Assembly (NCBI RefSeq): GCF_021083305.1 | Contig: NZ_JAJFAY010000001.1 | Span: 1,426,001-1,490,000, forward strand | Length of the DNA stretch: 64,000 nucleotides | Source: Haladaptatus sp. DYF46 | Lineage (GTDB): Archaea; Halobacteriota; Halobacteria; Halobacteriales; Haladaptataceae | Direction of reading: 5' to 3' | Shown: positions 1-8,769 of the stretch, one piece after another | Layout of the letters: every line of letters starts with the position of its first letter | Position numbering within the stretch: the first letter of the stretch is position 1 | Translations under genes and position numbers: made by a program | Notes under the pieces: generated by a model | What the model was told of the DNA's origin: nothing | The model's input: only the letters and a program-made list of their open reading frames with translations | The model's database searches: none

Positions 1-3
1 CAT

Positions 4-156
4 ATGAACCTCCCGATGTCGGGGAAACTAACCATCGCGCTCTGGTTCCTCGTCCTCGGCGTCGCATTCACGGCGGCAGCCATCGGCGTCGAGATGGCCG
101 GAACGACCGACGGGAACGCGTCCGAGCAGGATAGCTACGTGCCGTCCGCCGACTGA
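4..156 (+). CDS. small single-span membrane protein, 50 aa
   Basis: The frame runs from an ATG at 4 to a TGA at 154-156. It has one hydrophobic segment at about residues 9-28, then a short polar, acidic tail (DGNASEQD). I do not recognise the family. The frame is also open upstream to the window edge (the codon before the ATG is CAT), so this may be the tail of a longer membrane protein cut by the window. Nothing about function can be inferred. Confidence 0.5.
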   Translation: MNLPMSGKLTIALWFLVLGVAFTAAAIGVEMAGTTDGNASEQDSYVPSAD

Positions 157-301
157 CGGACGCTCGAACGTGGGATTGTTGGTATACTGGCCGTTGGCAT
201 CGTTGAAACTCCCACTCAGTGATTGCTGGTCGTCTGTTGAGTACAGAGCGTGCATGATCGGCACAACACCTTTGTTCCGAAACTGCATTTGGTGAGGAAA
301 G

Positions 302-535
302 GTGGCGACGCCCAGTGGTCGAGTGCTCGGTCTATTTGCCTCTCTCGCCGTTCTCGATATTTTGCTACGGTTGGATGGCGGTAACGTAGTTTCAGCACTC
401 GCGCTGATTGCTCTCTATTCGGTTTTGCTGTGGGGGATTGTGGAAACACAAGAACGGCGAGTTGTTCGAGGAGTAAAACCTCCGCTCTCCATCAAGCGGA
501 TTCTACCGACTTACGAGGATTTCGATAGTGCCTAA
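302..535 (+). CDS. small membrane protein, 77 aa, unknown function
   Basis: A GTG start at 302 gives 77 residues with two predicted membrane segments (about residues 8-22 and 27-45), then a basic stretch (RRVVRGVK) and an acidic C-terminus. The basic loop after the second span suggests that end is cytoplasmic. No family is recognised. It stands alone about 210 bp before menA, with no sign of co-transcription. Confidence 0.55.
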   Translation: MATPSGRVLGLFASLAVLDILLRLDGGNVVSALALIALYSVLLWGIVETQERRVVRGVKPPLSIKRILPTYEDFDSA

Positions 536-713
536 CCGTTATGTACAGCGGTAAACTGAGTGGTTGCTGTCGAACGATGAGTTCCGTAGAAGCGACCTCA
601 TACCGTCCATATCTCTACCTTGTGACGAGAATTACTTAAACGGCCGTCGCGGGAACGAATTCGAATCCGAGACGCTTTGAGAAAACTTCGACGACGTTTC
701 GTGAAACCGTAGA

Positions 714-722
714 TGCTATACA
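714..722 (+). promoter_or_regulatory. TATA-like element of the menA operon
   Basis: GCTATACAC lies 25-33 nt before the menA ATG at 747, the spacing expected for an archaeal TATA box driving a leaderless transcript. A second AT-rich box (TACTTAAAC, about 632-640) lies further upstream. Inferred from sequence only. Confidence 0.4.
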
Positions 723-746
723 CCTCTCGCGGGAACTATCTCGATA

Positions 747-1688
747 ATGAACGATACGGCCACCGAAATCTCCCGGCGGAAAGCGTGGCTGATGGCGGCC
801 CGTCCACACACGCTCCCGGCCGCCGCCGCGCCGGTCATCGCCGGCGTCGGTCTCGCGCTCCACGAGGGCAAATTCGCTCCGCTCCCCGCCCTCGCCGCGT
901 TCGTCGGCGCGGCGCTCATCCAGGTCGGAACGAACTTCGCGAACGACTACTACGACGCCGTGAAGGGCGTCGATACCGACGAGCGGACAGGTTTCACCCG
1001 TGTCACCCAGTCGGGGCTCATCTCCCCGAGCAAGGTGAAGCAGGCGATGTACGGAACCTTCCTGCTCGCCATCCTCGTCGGCGTCTATCTCGTCTACGTC
1101 GGCGGTCTTCCGATCGTCATCATCGGCCTCGCCAGCGTCGTCAGCGGCATCGCCTACGCGGGCGGACCGTTCCCGCTCGGGTCCAATGGGTTGGGCGATC
1201 TGTTCGTCTTCGTCTTCTTCGGCGTCATCGCCGTGATGGGGACGTTCTACGTGCAGGCCGCGGCCCTCCTCTCTGCACCGTTCCCGCTCGGGATTCCGGC
1301 GGGCACCGTCACGATGCAGGCGTTCCTCGCGAGCCTTCCGGTCGCGGCGATTTCGACGAACATCCTCGTCGTGAACAACATCCGCGACTTGGAAAACGAC
1401 AGGAAAGCCGGCAAGCGGACGCTCGCGGTTCTCATCGGCTATCGGGCGAGTCGCGGCGAGTACGTCGGCATGCTCGCGCTCGCCTACCTCGTCCCGGTCT
1501 ACTTCGTGACCACCCCGACGTTCGACCTCCCCGTCCTCCTGCCGCTCCTGACGATTCCCTACGCCGCGATGGTCACACGGACGGTGCTCACGAAGACGTC
1601 CGGCGAGGCGCTCAACCCCGCCCTCGAACAGACGGGAAAACTGCTGGCCGCCTACTCGGTCTGTTTCGCCCTCGGACTGATGGTATGA
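747..1688 (+). CDS. menA: 1,4-dihydroxy-2-naphthoate polyprenyltransferase (MenA)
   Basis: This integral membrane UbiA-family enzyme attaches the polyprenyl tail to 1,4-dihydroxy-2-naphthoate in menaquinone synthesis. The first Asp-rich motif is NDYYDAVKGVD (about residues 66-76), the site that binds Mg-prenyl diphosphate. The second is NIRDLENDRKAGKRT (about 211-225). Several hydrophobic spans cover the 313 residues, the usual length. Its stop overlaps the menC ATG (ATGA at 1685-1688), so menA-menC-menE look like one translationally coupled operon, which supports MenA over other UbiA prenyltransferases. Confidence 0.93.
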   Translation: MNDTATEISRRKAWLMAARPHTLPAAAAPVIAGVGLALHEGKFAPLPALAAFVGAALIQVGTNFANDYYDAVKGVDTDERTGFTRVTQSGLISPSKVKQAMYGTFLLAILVGVYLVYVGGLPIVIIGLASVVSGIAYAGGPFPLGSNGLGDLFVFVFFGVIAVMGTFYVQAAALLSAPFPLGIPAGTVTMQAFLASLPVAAISTNILVVNNIRDLENDRKAGKRTLAVLIGYRASRGEYVGMLALAYLVPVYFVTTPTFDLPVLLPLLTIPYAAMVTRTVLTKTSGEALNPALEQTGKLLAAYSVCFALGLMV

Positions 1689-2707
1689 AGGTGGAGTTAC
1701 ACGAGTTTTCGCTCCCGCTGACCTCGCCGCTGGAGACGGCACACGGCGCCATCGAGCACCGAAAGGGGCTCCTCGTTCGGGTCGAGGAGGGTGACGAAGT
1801 CGGTATCGGCGAGGCGACGCCGCTTCCGGGGTGGACGGAGTCGCTGCCCGCTTGCCGCGCGGCCATCGCGCACGTCGACGACCCCGAATCGGCGCTCTCC
1901 AGCCTCGACGCCACTCCGGCGGCCAGACACGGCCTGTCGCTCGCGCTGGCGGACCTCCACGCGAAACGGGCCGAGCGACCGCTGTACCGCCATCTTGGCG
2001 GCCCGGAACAGGTCGAATCCGTCCCGGTGAACGCCACCGTCGGCGACGCTCCTCGGGATGAAACCGTGGCGGCGGTGAACGAGGCGGTCGATGCGGGGTT
2101 CGAATGCGTGAAGATAAAAGTCGGCGCTCGGTCGGTCACGGACGACGTGGCCCGACTTCGGGCGGTTCGGGATTCGGTCGGTTCGGACGTGGAACTCCGC
2201 GCCGACGCGAACGCGGGATGGTCGCGTGCGCAGGCCCGAGAGGCGTTCCACAGGCTCGACTCGCTCCGAATCGCCTACGTCGAACAACCGCTTCGCTCGG
2301 CCGACATCGATGGACTCGCCGACCTCCGCGGCCGCTCGGTCGGCGTTGCGGCGGACGAATCGGTGATCGAAACGCCGGTCGAAACGATTCTGGACGAGGG
2401 GGCCGTCGACGTGCTCGTCTGCAAACCGATGGTACTCGGCGGCCCGGACAGGGCCGTCGAGGTCGCCGAGCGCGCCCGTGCTGCGGACGTAACGCCCGTC
2501 GTCACGACGACCATCGACGGCGTCGTCGCTCGGACGGCGGCGATTCACGCGGCGGCCGCGATTCCGGACCGCCCCGCCTGCGGGGTCGCCACCGGAACGC
2601 TGTTGGCCCGCGATTTGGGACCGGACCGGACGCGACTCGTGGACGGTACGGTCAGCGTCCCGCAGGAACCGGGGAACGGCGTGGCGGACACGTGGGGGAC
2701 GCCATGA
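1685..2707 (+). CDS. menC: o-succinylbenzoate synthase (MenC), enolase superfamily
   Basis: The 340-residue protein has the muconate/OSBS branch layout: an N-terminal capping domain, then a TIM barrel with the KIKVG acid-base motif (about residues 142-146), metal ligands in RADAN (about 172), EQP (about 200) and ADES (about 224), and the second catalytic Lys in VCKPMVLGG (about 249). It dehydrates SHCHC to o-succinylbenzoate. The sequence alone could also fit a dipeptide epimerase, but its place between menA and menE by ATGA overlaps makes MenC the best call. Confidence 0.9.
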   Translation: MKVELHEFSLPLTSPLETAHGAIEHRKGLLVRVEEGDEVGIGEATPLPGWTESLPACRAAIAHVDDPESALSSLDATPAARHGLSLALADLHAKRAERPLYRHLGGPEQVESVPVNATVGDAPRDETVAAVNEAVDAGFECVKIKVGARSVTDDVARLRAVRDSVGSDVELRADANAGWSRAQAREAFHRLDSLRIAYVEQPLRSADIDGLADLRGRSVGVAADESVIETPVETILDEGAVDVLVCKPMVLGGPDRAVEVAERARAADVTPVVTTTIDGVVARTAAIHAAAAIPDRPACGVATGTLLARDLGPDRTRLVDGTVSVPQEPGNGVADTWGTP

Positions 2708-4167
2708 ACGATTGGCTCGCGCATCGGGCCGACGTGTCGCCCGAAGGAACGGCGATCATCGAAGCGACGGACGGGACCGAGTGGACGTACTCGGAACTCG
2801 ACTCGTCGGTCGAGGAGACCGCCGGAAAGCTCGCGGGATTGGGACTTCGGGAGGGCGACCACCTCGGAATGCTGATGGAGACGCGGATGGACGGAGTCGT
2901 ACTCGTCCACGCCGCGATGCGGCTCGGGTGCGTGCTCGTTCCGCTAAACGTCCGTCTCGCCGCCCCGGAACTCCGACGACAGGTGGACGTGACGGACCTC
3001 TCGGCGCTCGTCTGTGAAGCCGAGACGGAATCGGTCGCGCACGAAATCATGGGGGAGGTTCCCGTCGTCTCCGTCGATTCGTCCGAAACGACGCTCGCCG
3101 ACCGCGACCCGGCGGCGTTCGCGTCCGCCGACTGGTCGCGCGAGGACCCGCAGGTGTTCCTGTTCACGTCGGGAACGACCGGGAATCCGAAAGCCGTCGC
3201 GCTCACGATGGGAAACCTGTATGCCAGCGCGACCGCCTCGGCGTTCCGCCTCGGCGTCCTCCCCGACGACCGCTGGCATCTCTGTCTCTCGACGTACCAC
3301 ATGGGCGGGCTGGCTCCCCTCCTGCGCTCCACGCTGTACGGAACGACCGTCGTCCTGCAACGGGGGTTCGACGCCGAGGAGACGCTCCCCTTCCTCCGGG
3401 AGTACGAACCGACCGGTATCTCGCTCGTGCCGACGATGCTCCGGCGGCTCCTCGATACGGGCGACCTCCCGGACTCGCTTCGGTTCGTCCTCCTCGGGGG
3501 TGCGCCCGCCCGCGACGACCTCATCCGGGAGTGTGCGGAGCGCGGCGTTCCGGTCTGTCCCACCTACGGCATGACCGAAACGGCCTCCCAAATCGCCACC
3601 GCTACTCCCGACGAAGCGGCGTCACACGTCGGAACCGTCGGACGGCCGCTGCTGTTCACGGACGTTGCCGTGGTCGACGAGGACGGTTCTCCCGTCCCGA
3701 CCGGGGAACCGGGCGAACTCGTCGTCTCCGGGCCGACCGTGATGGCGGGGTACTACGGCAATCCTACCGCGACAGAGGAGGCGTTCGGCGAACACGGCCT
3801 GCGGACCGGCGACGTGGGCTACCGAGATGAGGGTGGCCGCCTCCGGGTGCTGAACCGGCGCTCGGACCGCATCGTCACCGGCGGCGAGAACGTCCATCCG
3901 GGCGAAGTCGTGGACGTGCTTCGTGACCACCCCGACGTGGCGGACGTCGCCGTCGTCGGCGTCGAGGACGAGGAGTGGGGCGAGCGAATCGCCGCGCTCG
4001 TCGTGCCGGCCCCCGGAAGCACGGTCACGCTCGACTCTGTGCGGGAGTTCTGCGACGGGCGACTCGCCGGATACAAACACCCGCGGCTCCTCGACACCGT
4101 CGCCGAACTGCCGCGAACGGCCTCGGGAACGGTGGACCGTGATTCGGTTCGTGAGCGATTTCGGTAG
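2704..4167 (+). CDS. menE: o-succinylbenzoate-CoA ligase (MenE), ANL superfamily
   Basis: This 487-residue AMP-binding enzyme activates o-succinylbenzoate to its CoA thioester. The P-loop FTSGTTGNPKA lies at about residues 154-164, YGMTETASQ at about 286, RTGDVGYRD at about 370 and GGENVHPGEV at about 393. The C-terminal motif reads RTASGTVDR: the Lys usually found as GK in this loop, which catalyses adenylation, is Thr here. The ATG overlaps the menC stop. Family assignment is firm; the substrate is inferred from the operon. Confidence 0.9.
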   Translation: MNDWLAHRADVSPEGTAIIEATDGTEWTYSELDSSVEETAGKLAGLGLREGDHLGMLMETRMDGVVLVHAAMRLGCVLVPLNVRLAAPELRRQVDVTDLSALVCEAETESVAHEIMGEVPVVSVDSSETTLADRDPAAFASADWSREDPQVFLFTSGTTGNPKAVALTMGNLYASATASAFRLGVLPDDRWHLCLSTYHMGGLAPLLRSTLYGTTVVLQRGFDAEETLPFLREYEPTGISLVPTMLRRLLDTGDLPDSLRFVLLGGAPARDDLIRECAERGVPVCPTYGMTETASQIATATPDEAASHVGTVGRPLLFTDVAVVDEDGSPVPTGEPGELVVSGPTVMAGYYGNPTATEEAFGEHGLRTGDVGYRDEGGRLRVLNRRSDRIVTGGENVHPGEVVDVLRDHPDVADVAVVGVEDEEWGERIAALVVPAPGSTVTLDSVREFCDGRLAGYKHPRLLDTVAELPRTASGTVDRDSVRERFR

Positions 4168-4196
4168 CTGAGTACCCTACACCTGCCGTATCTGGA

Positions 4197-4808
4197 CTAC
4201 GACTGCTGGATCTGAAGGCTCACCGACCGCCCGACGTTCAGTCCGTTTTCGGCACGTACGTTGAGAGTTTGCTTAAACCGCGCCCGTGCGTTCGAGACGG
4301 GTGTGAGCTGCCCGCGAATTTCCCCCTCGGGATACTGCTTCGTGTGGACGTTGACGTATGCCTCGCCGGCCTGGATGGCACTCGCCAGTTCCGAGAGCGA
4401 TTGCCCCTGCAACGGTCCGACGAGGTCGTTCGCGCCGAACGTTCCGGACGCGAGGACGCCGTCGAACTGCCCCGAAAACTGCCGTCCCTCCGTCGCGGTC
4501 GTACTCGGATAGAGCCAGACGACCGGCGGGCCGCTTTCGCCCTCCGCACCTCGGTGGATGTGCGCTTCCGTGACGTTCTCCAGTTTCGAGACGAGGAGGA
4601 CGAATCGGACGTTTTCGCCCGCCCGCGTGAACATCGCCACGCCGTTGGCGTTCGTCTTCACCCGTTTCGGCTGGCTCTCGCCCGTCATCTGCCCCGTGCT
4701 GAACGCCGGACCGCCGCCCATCTGTGCGGTCGTGAGTCCGGTTCCGAGAACGCCCGTTCCGACCCCCAGCGTCGCACCCGTCTTTATCACGTCGCGTCTG
4801 TGTGTCAT
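4197..4808 (-). CDS. CHRD-domain exported protein
   Basis: Starting at the ATG at 4808, the protein begins MTHRRDVIKTGATLGVG and then a hydrophobic, Ala/Gly-rich stretch, which looks like a Tat-type signal peptide with an RR pair. The rest (about residues 60-175) has CHRD-domain features: AHIHRG, PPVVWLY and the GEIRGQL pattern near the end. CHRD domains are extracellular and of unknown biochemical role. An upstream in-frame ATG at 4847 adds 13 residues but spoils the signal-peptide layout, so I prefer 4808. It is convergent with menE. Confidence 0.8.
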   Translation of the reverse strand: MTHRRDVIKTGATLGVGTGVLGTGLTTAQMGGGPAFSTGQMTGESQPKRVKTNANGVAMFTRAGENVRFVLLVSKLENVTEAHIHRGAEGESGPPVVWLYPSTTATEGRQFSGQFDGVLASGTFGANDLVGPLQGQSLSELASAIQAGEAYVNVHTKQYPEGEIRGQLTPVSNARARFKQTLNVRAENGLNVGRSVSLQIQQS

Positions 4809-4898
4809 GGTGGAAATCCCCACGGACCGCTCCACGAGAAACCCCATAAGCGGCGGGGCCGACGAAGCCTTTTATCGAGTCCGCGCCAACCCGTAAGC

Positions 4899-5600
4899 GT
4901 GTGTACACTCATCGTGGCGTGGCGGGTGTTCGATGACGCGCCCGTCGTCGCCGCCGCGAACCGGGACGAAGCGTTCGGGCGGCCTTCCCGCGGTCCCGGA
5001 GTATTGGACAGGAATCCGATCGTCGTCGCCCCGCAGGACGAGGAGGCGGGCGGCACGTGGGTCGGCTACAACGACCGCGGCCTGTTCGTCGGCGTGACGA
5101 ACCGTTGGGTCGAACTGGAGGGCGAACGCTCCCGCGGCCTGCTTGTACGCGACGCGCTCTCCCACGACTCGGCCGTGTCCGCCCGCGAGTTCGTCGTGAG
5201 CGAAGTCGCCGAACGGACGTACGCCGGGTTCAACCTCGTGATCGCGGATTCGACGGAAGCGACCCTGTTGGAGTGGGACGGAACGCTCGAAACGACGCAG
5301 TTCGACCCGGGCGTCCACGTCGTCGTGAACAGGGGGTTCGACGAAGGGGCCCCCAAATCGAAGCGGATTCTATCGCTCGCGGAAGCGGACCCGGACGACC
5401 CGCCGTCGCTGGTCGACTGGCGGGCGGAAACGAAGGACGTCCTCCGAAACCACGACATCGGGGCGTGCGTCCACGGCGACGGGTACGGAACCCGTTCATC
5501 GTCCATCGTGACCCTGTTCGCGGACGGGAGCGGGGCCTACGAGTTCGCCGACGGCCCCCCCTGTGAGACGTCGTACGAGAACGTGGAAAGTCACATTTAA
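4899..5600 (+). CDS. NRDE (TANGO2-like) family protein
   Basis: A GTG start at 4899 gives MCTLIVAW, placing the conserved Cys at position 2, as in the N-terminal-nucleophile-like NRDE family. The signature NRDEAFGRPS follows at about residues 21-30, then GGTWVGYNDRGL (about 51-62) and VTNR. The 233 residues match the usual length. The biochemical role of the family is not settled; it is linked to heme and lipid homeostasis in eukaryotes. The start is supported by the conserved MC N-terminus even though longer upstream frames are open. Confidence 0.88.
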   Translation: MCTLIVAWRVFDDAPVVAAANRDEAFGRPSRGPGVLDRNPIVVAPQDEEAGGTWVGYNDRGLFVGVTNRWVELEGERSRGLLVRDALSHDSAVSAREFVVSEVAERTYAGFNLVIADSTEATLLEWDGTLETTQFDPGVHVVVNRGFDEGAPKSKRILSLAEADPDDPPSLVDWRAETKDVLRNHDIGACVHGDGYGTRSSSIVTLFADGSGAYEFADGPPCETSYENVESHI

Positions 5601-5625
5601 ACGGCCGCCCGTCCCTGTAGTGAAC

Positions 5626-5976
5626 ATGAGCACGGCAACGTCCGAGGAAGACCTCACCGAGGACGAGTATCACGGACTCGAACTCGTTCGCGAGACCGGC
5701 GGCATCCACCAGAGCGACTTCTGGAAGCAACTCGATGTCTCCTCGCGGAAAGGAAGCCGAATCGTCGAATCGTTGGAACGGATGGGATTCGTCAAGCGAC
5801 AGGAAACCGTCTACGAGGGACACAACACCTACTTCATCACGCCCGCCGCGAAGGACCTCGAATTCTCGCTGTTGATGGCCGGCGACATGCTCTCGCCGTT
5901 CATCGGGGAGGAGGAGATCGATCCCGAGAGCGACGCCTTCTCGCAGTGGATAATGAACCTCGCGTACGAGGAGTGA
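5626..5976 (+). CDS. winged helix-turn-helix regulator (MarR/Lrs14-like), 116 aa
   Basis: A single DNA-binding domain fills this protein: a helix at GLELVRETGGI, a turn, the recognition helix SSRKGSRIVESLERMGFV (about residues 38-55), then a wing with ETVYEGHNTYFITPAAKDLEF. The C-terminus is acidic and probably dimerises. Start chosen at the ATG at 5626; an in-frame upstream ATG at 5563 would run into the end of the NRDE gene. Targets are unknown. It lies 25 bp behind the NRDE gene and could be co-transcribed with it. Confidence 0.82.
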   Translation: MSTATSEEDLTEDEYHGLELVRETGGIHQSDFWKQLDVSSRKGSRIVESLERMGFVKRQETVYEGHNTYFITPAAKDLEFSLLMAGDMLSPFIGEEEIDPESDAFSQWIMNLAYEE

Positions 5977-5987
5977 AACCAGCGTCG

Positions 5988-6653
5988 CTATTTCTCTTCG
6001 TCCGTCTCCCGGCCGATAATCAGCGTGTTTTTCACGAGGCTTCGATGGCCGCGCCGCAGTCGCTCGGAGACGGCTTGGTGTGACACGTCGAGTTCGCCCG
6101 CGAGGTTTTCCGCGGAGGCCTCGCGGGGAATGTCGTAGTACCCCTTCTGAAACGCCAGGGTCAGCGTGTCCTGTTGGTCGTCGGTGAGGCCGAACCGTCC
6201 CTTGCGACCCTGATCCAACTGATAGATGTTGCGGATATCGAGCGAGAGGTCGTTTTCCCGGCAGTAATCGTACGTCTGTGATAGCGCGTCTCGGTCGGGA
6301 AACAGGATTCGAAGGTGCCAGTGACTGCTGTTGCCGGACGCGGAGAGAACGGTCGCCTCCTCGTCGACGAGGATGTGAATCAGCGTCTGGATGTGGTCCG
6401 TCCACTCCATCTGATAGAGCTGTTCGTCCTCCAAATCGGCGAGTAACTGCAAGTTCTCGACGCTGCTGTCGTTTTCCAGTATCGTTTTGGTGTCCTTAGT
6501 GCCGCCGCTCGCCCAAACGAACGGCATCACGCGGTCGTTTTCGTGGGCGACGACGCGTTCGATTTCGAATTCGAGGTTTTCGTGCTCCGTGAGCGTCTCC
6601 CAGAGTGCGAACTCGTCGGCGGGAATCTCGACTTCGACGACGGTGCCTGCCAT
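5988..6653 (-). CDS. bacterioopsin-activator-type HTH_10 regulator
   Basis: The 221-residue protein has an N-terminal sensory-like region (about 1-150) and a C-terminal HTH_10 domain starting near GLTDDQQDTLTLAFQKGYYD, followed by the recognition helix in LDVSHQAVSERLRRGHRSL. This two-part plan is typical of haloarchaeal Bat-related transcription factors. The regulon is not deducible from context. A TATA-like AAATAAC (plus-strand 6678-6684) lies about 28 nt before the ATG on the minus strand, so the mRNA is probably leaderless. It is convergent with the HTH gene at 5626-5976. Confidence 0.9.
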   Translation of the reverse strand: MAGTVVEVEIPADEFALWETLTEHENLEFEIERVVAHENDRVMPFVWASGGTKDTKTILENDSSVENLQLLADLEDEQLYQMEWTDHIQTLIHILVDEEATVLSASGNSSHWHLRILFPDRDALSQTYDYCRENDLSLDIRNIYQLDQGRKGRFGLTDDQQDTLTLAFQKGYYDIPREASAENLAGELDVSHQAVSERLRRGHRSLVKNTLIIGRETDEEK

Positions 6654-6742
6654 ACGTGTAATCGAACTTCAGGGGAGAAATAACCGTTGGCATCGTCACC
6701 CTGCCGGACCGGTTTCAGCGCGCTCCGCGGCCAAAAACGGAG

Positions 6743-6887
6743 TCATTCCAACGCGCTCCCGACTCGAATCATGCGCTTCTCGCCGAACTTCGGCCCGATG
6801 AACTGCCCGCCGACGGGAAGCCCGTCGGTTTCGCCCGCCGGAACCGAAATCGCGGGCAGGTTAGCGGGGTTGACGGGGACGACGTTC
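6743..6887 (-). pseudogene. duplicated 3' end of gatA (gatA remnant)
   Basis: The minus strand encodes about 48 residues, ending FGEKRMIRVGSALE plus a TGA stop, that match the last residues of the intact gatA downstream (FGEKRVIRVGSALE). Identity is about 90% at DNA level, with most differences silent (third positions), so this copy diverged while it was under coding selection. No amidase core precedes it: an in-frame ATG at 6964 would give 73 residues with an unrelated N-terminus. It is in the same orientation as gatA, 758 bp away, with the cupin gene in between. Confidence 0.75.
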
Positions 6888-6969
6888 GAGGCTGTTCGCG
6901 GAGGGAACGAGCCACTACCGTGAGACGAGCGCGTCGGTCGGTTGCTGTCGAGTACCGCATTCAAATCGT

Positions 6970-7287
6970 TTACAGAAAATCCTCTCGGGGTGGCGAGAAC
7001 ACGTCGATAATCTCCCCGGATTCGATTATTTCGTAACTGTGCTCGACGCCACCCGGTATCGAATAACTGTCTCCGTCAGCTATCATTTCGTCGTCGTCAC
7101 CGATGTGGATTCGATACGTACCCGAAATCACGTATCCGCTCTGTTCGCTCTCGTGGCTGTGCGGCGGAACGTCGTTGCCTTCTCTGAAGTGCATCTTCGT
7201 CACCATCGACTCGTCGCCGACCGCGAGCACGTCGAACTGTACGCCTTGAAACTCGTTCGAATCCGCGTCTTCTGCTTTGACAATCAT
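6970..7287 (-). CDS. small cupin-domain protein, 105 aa
   Basis: A single conserved beta-barrel. Cupin motif 1 is PPHSHESEQSGYVISG (about residues 41-56), supplying HxH and Glu metal ligands, and motif 2 is GDSYSIPGGVEHSYEI (about 71-86) with the last His. The family binds a divalent metal or small molecule; the substrate is unknown. It is bracketed by two copies of the gatA 3' end, which suggests it arrived by insertion or recombination. Its upstream region (7288-7450) is much AT-richer than the neighbours, and it contains a TATA-like TTTATACT (plus 7312-7319) suited to a leaderless mRNA. Confidence 0.88.
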   Translation of the reverse strand: MIVKAEDADSNEFQGVQFDVLAVGDESMVTKMHFREGNDVPPHSHESEQSGYVISGTYRIHIGDDDEMIADGDSYSIPGGVEHSYEIIESGEIIDVFSPPREDFL

Positions 7288-7500
7288 CGGAATCGCACTC
7301 GATAATAGGTCGTTTATACTATAATATGATTTCTAGTTTACCATCCAATCAATTCTGCCGCCGAACAGTGTAGTTCGATGGAGACGCGGCAGATAGCCTC
7401 GTAAAACTGGACACTCGTCAAGCAATTTATAAACGATAGCCCCTGCTCATCGTCCTCCGAACCAGTACGACCGTCGCCCGCAGAAACTCGAAACGGTTCG

Positions 7501-8769
7501 TTACTCCAGCGCGCTCCCGACTCGAATCACGCGCTTCTCGCCGAACTTCGGCCCGATGAACTGCACGCCGACGGGGAGCCCGTCGGTTTCGCCCGCCGGA
7601 ACGGAGATAGCCGGAAGGTTGGCGAGGTTGACGGGGACGGTGTTCGCGTCGGCGAGGTACATCTGCAGTGGGTCGTCCAGACTCTCGCCGAGTTCGAACG
7701 GCGGCGTGGGCATGGTCGGGCTGGCAAGGACATCCACGTCCTCGAACGCCGAATCGAAGTCCCCCTTGAGCCACGCACGGGCGTCCTGTGCTTTCTTGTA
7801 GTACTTGTCGTGATAGCCCGCCGAGAGGGCATAGGTGCCGAGCAGGATGCGTCGTTTCACCTCGTCGCCGAAGGACTCCTCGCGCGTCCCGGCGAAGGTC
7901 TCGTTCCAGTTGCCGTCGTAGCCGCCGGACTCGCCATACCGAACGCCGTCGTAGCGCGCGAGGTTCGAGGACGCCTCGGACATGGCGATGACGTAGTACG
8001 CCTCGACGGCGTGTTCGACCGACGGGAGCGACACTTCGTGAACGGTCGCACCCTGCGATTCGAGTTCGTCCATGGCGTCCCGGAATCGCTCGACGACGCC
8101 GTCGTCCGCGCCCTCGACGAGTTCGGTCGGGACGCCGATGTCGAGTCCGTCCACGTCGCCGTCGGCGGCGCTCGCGTAGTCCGCGTCGGCACCTTCGTCG
8201 CGGGTCGTCGCGTCGTGGTCGTCGGGTCCGGCGATGACGTCGAGCAATCCCGCGGCTTCCTCGACGGTCGGCGCGATGGGACCGATCTGTTCCAGACTGT
8301 TCGCGTAGGCGACCAGGCCGTACCGCGAGACGAGTCCGTAGGTGGGCTTGATGCCGACGACGCCACAGAACGCGGCGGGACAGCGAATCGATCCGCCCGT
8401 GTCGGTACCGAGCGCGAGCGTGGCCTCACCCGCCGCGACCGCCGCCGCGCTTCCGCCCGAGGAGCCGCCCGGAACGCGACCCTCGGCGACGGGGTTCTCC
8501 GTCGGACCGAAGGCGGACGTTTCGGTCGTCGTTCCCATGCCGAACTCGTCCATGTTGGTCTTTCCGACGATGGTCGCGCCGGCCTCCTTCAGCCGTGAGA
8601 CGACCGTGGCGTCGTAGGGCGGGACGTACTCCTCCAACATGGCCGATCCGCAGGTGGTTCGGACGCCCTCGGTGCTGATGTTGTCCTTGACGGCGACCGT
8701 CGTTCCGGCCAACGGACCGTCGTCCGCGCCGTCGATGGTCTCCTCGGTGATGAATATATCGCCGCTCAT
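7501..8769 (-). CDS. gatA: Glu-tRNA(Gln)/Asp-tRNA(Asn) amidotransferase subunit A
   Basis: GatA liberates ammonia from glutamine to amidate mischarged Glu-tRNA(Gln) or Asp-tRNA(Asn). The 422 residues show the amidase-signature triad: Lys in TTVAVKDNIST (about residue 28) and the Ser residues in GGSSGGSAAAVAAG (about 100-113), with GTDTGGSIRCPA following (about 116-127). Its ATG overlaps the gatC stop (8766-8769), so gatC-gatA is one translational unit; gatB is not in this window. The last 48 codons are duplicated at 6743-6887. Confidence 0.95.
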   Translation of the reverse strand: MSGDIFITEETIDGADDGPLAGTTVAVKDNISTEGVRTTCGSAMLEEYVPPYDATVVSRLKEAGATIVGKTNMDEFGMGTTTETSAFGPTENPVAEGRVPGGSSGGSAAAVAAGEATLALGTDTGGSIRCPAAFCGVVGIKPTYGLVSRYGLVAYANSLEQIGPIAPTVEEAAGLLDVIAGPDDHDATTRDEGADADYASAADGDVDGLDIGVPTELVEGADDGVVERFRDAMDELESQGATVHEVSLPSVEHAVEAYYVIAMSEASSNLARYDGVRYGESGGYDGNWNETFAGTREESFGDEVKRRILLGTYALSAGYHDKYYKKAQDARAWLKGDFDSAFEDVDVLASPTMPTPPFELGESLDDPLQMYLADANTVPVNLANLPAISVPAGETDGLPVGVQFIGPKFGEKRVIRVGSALE

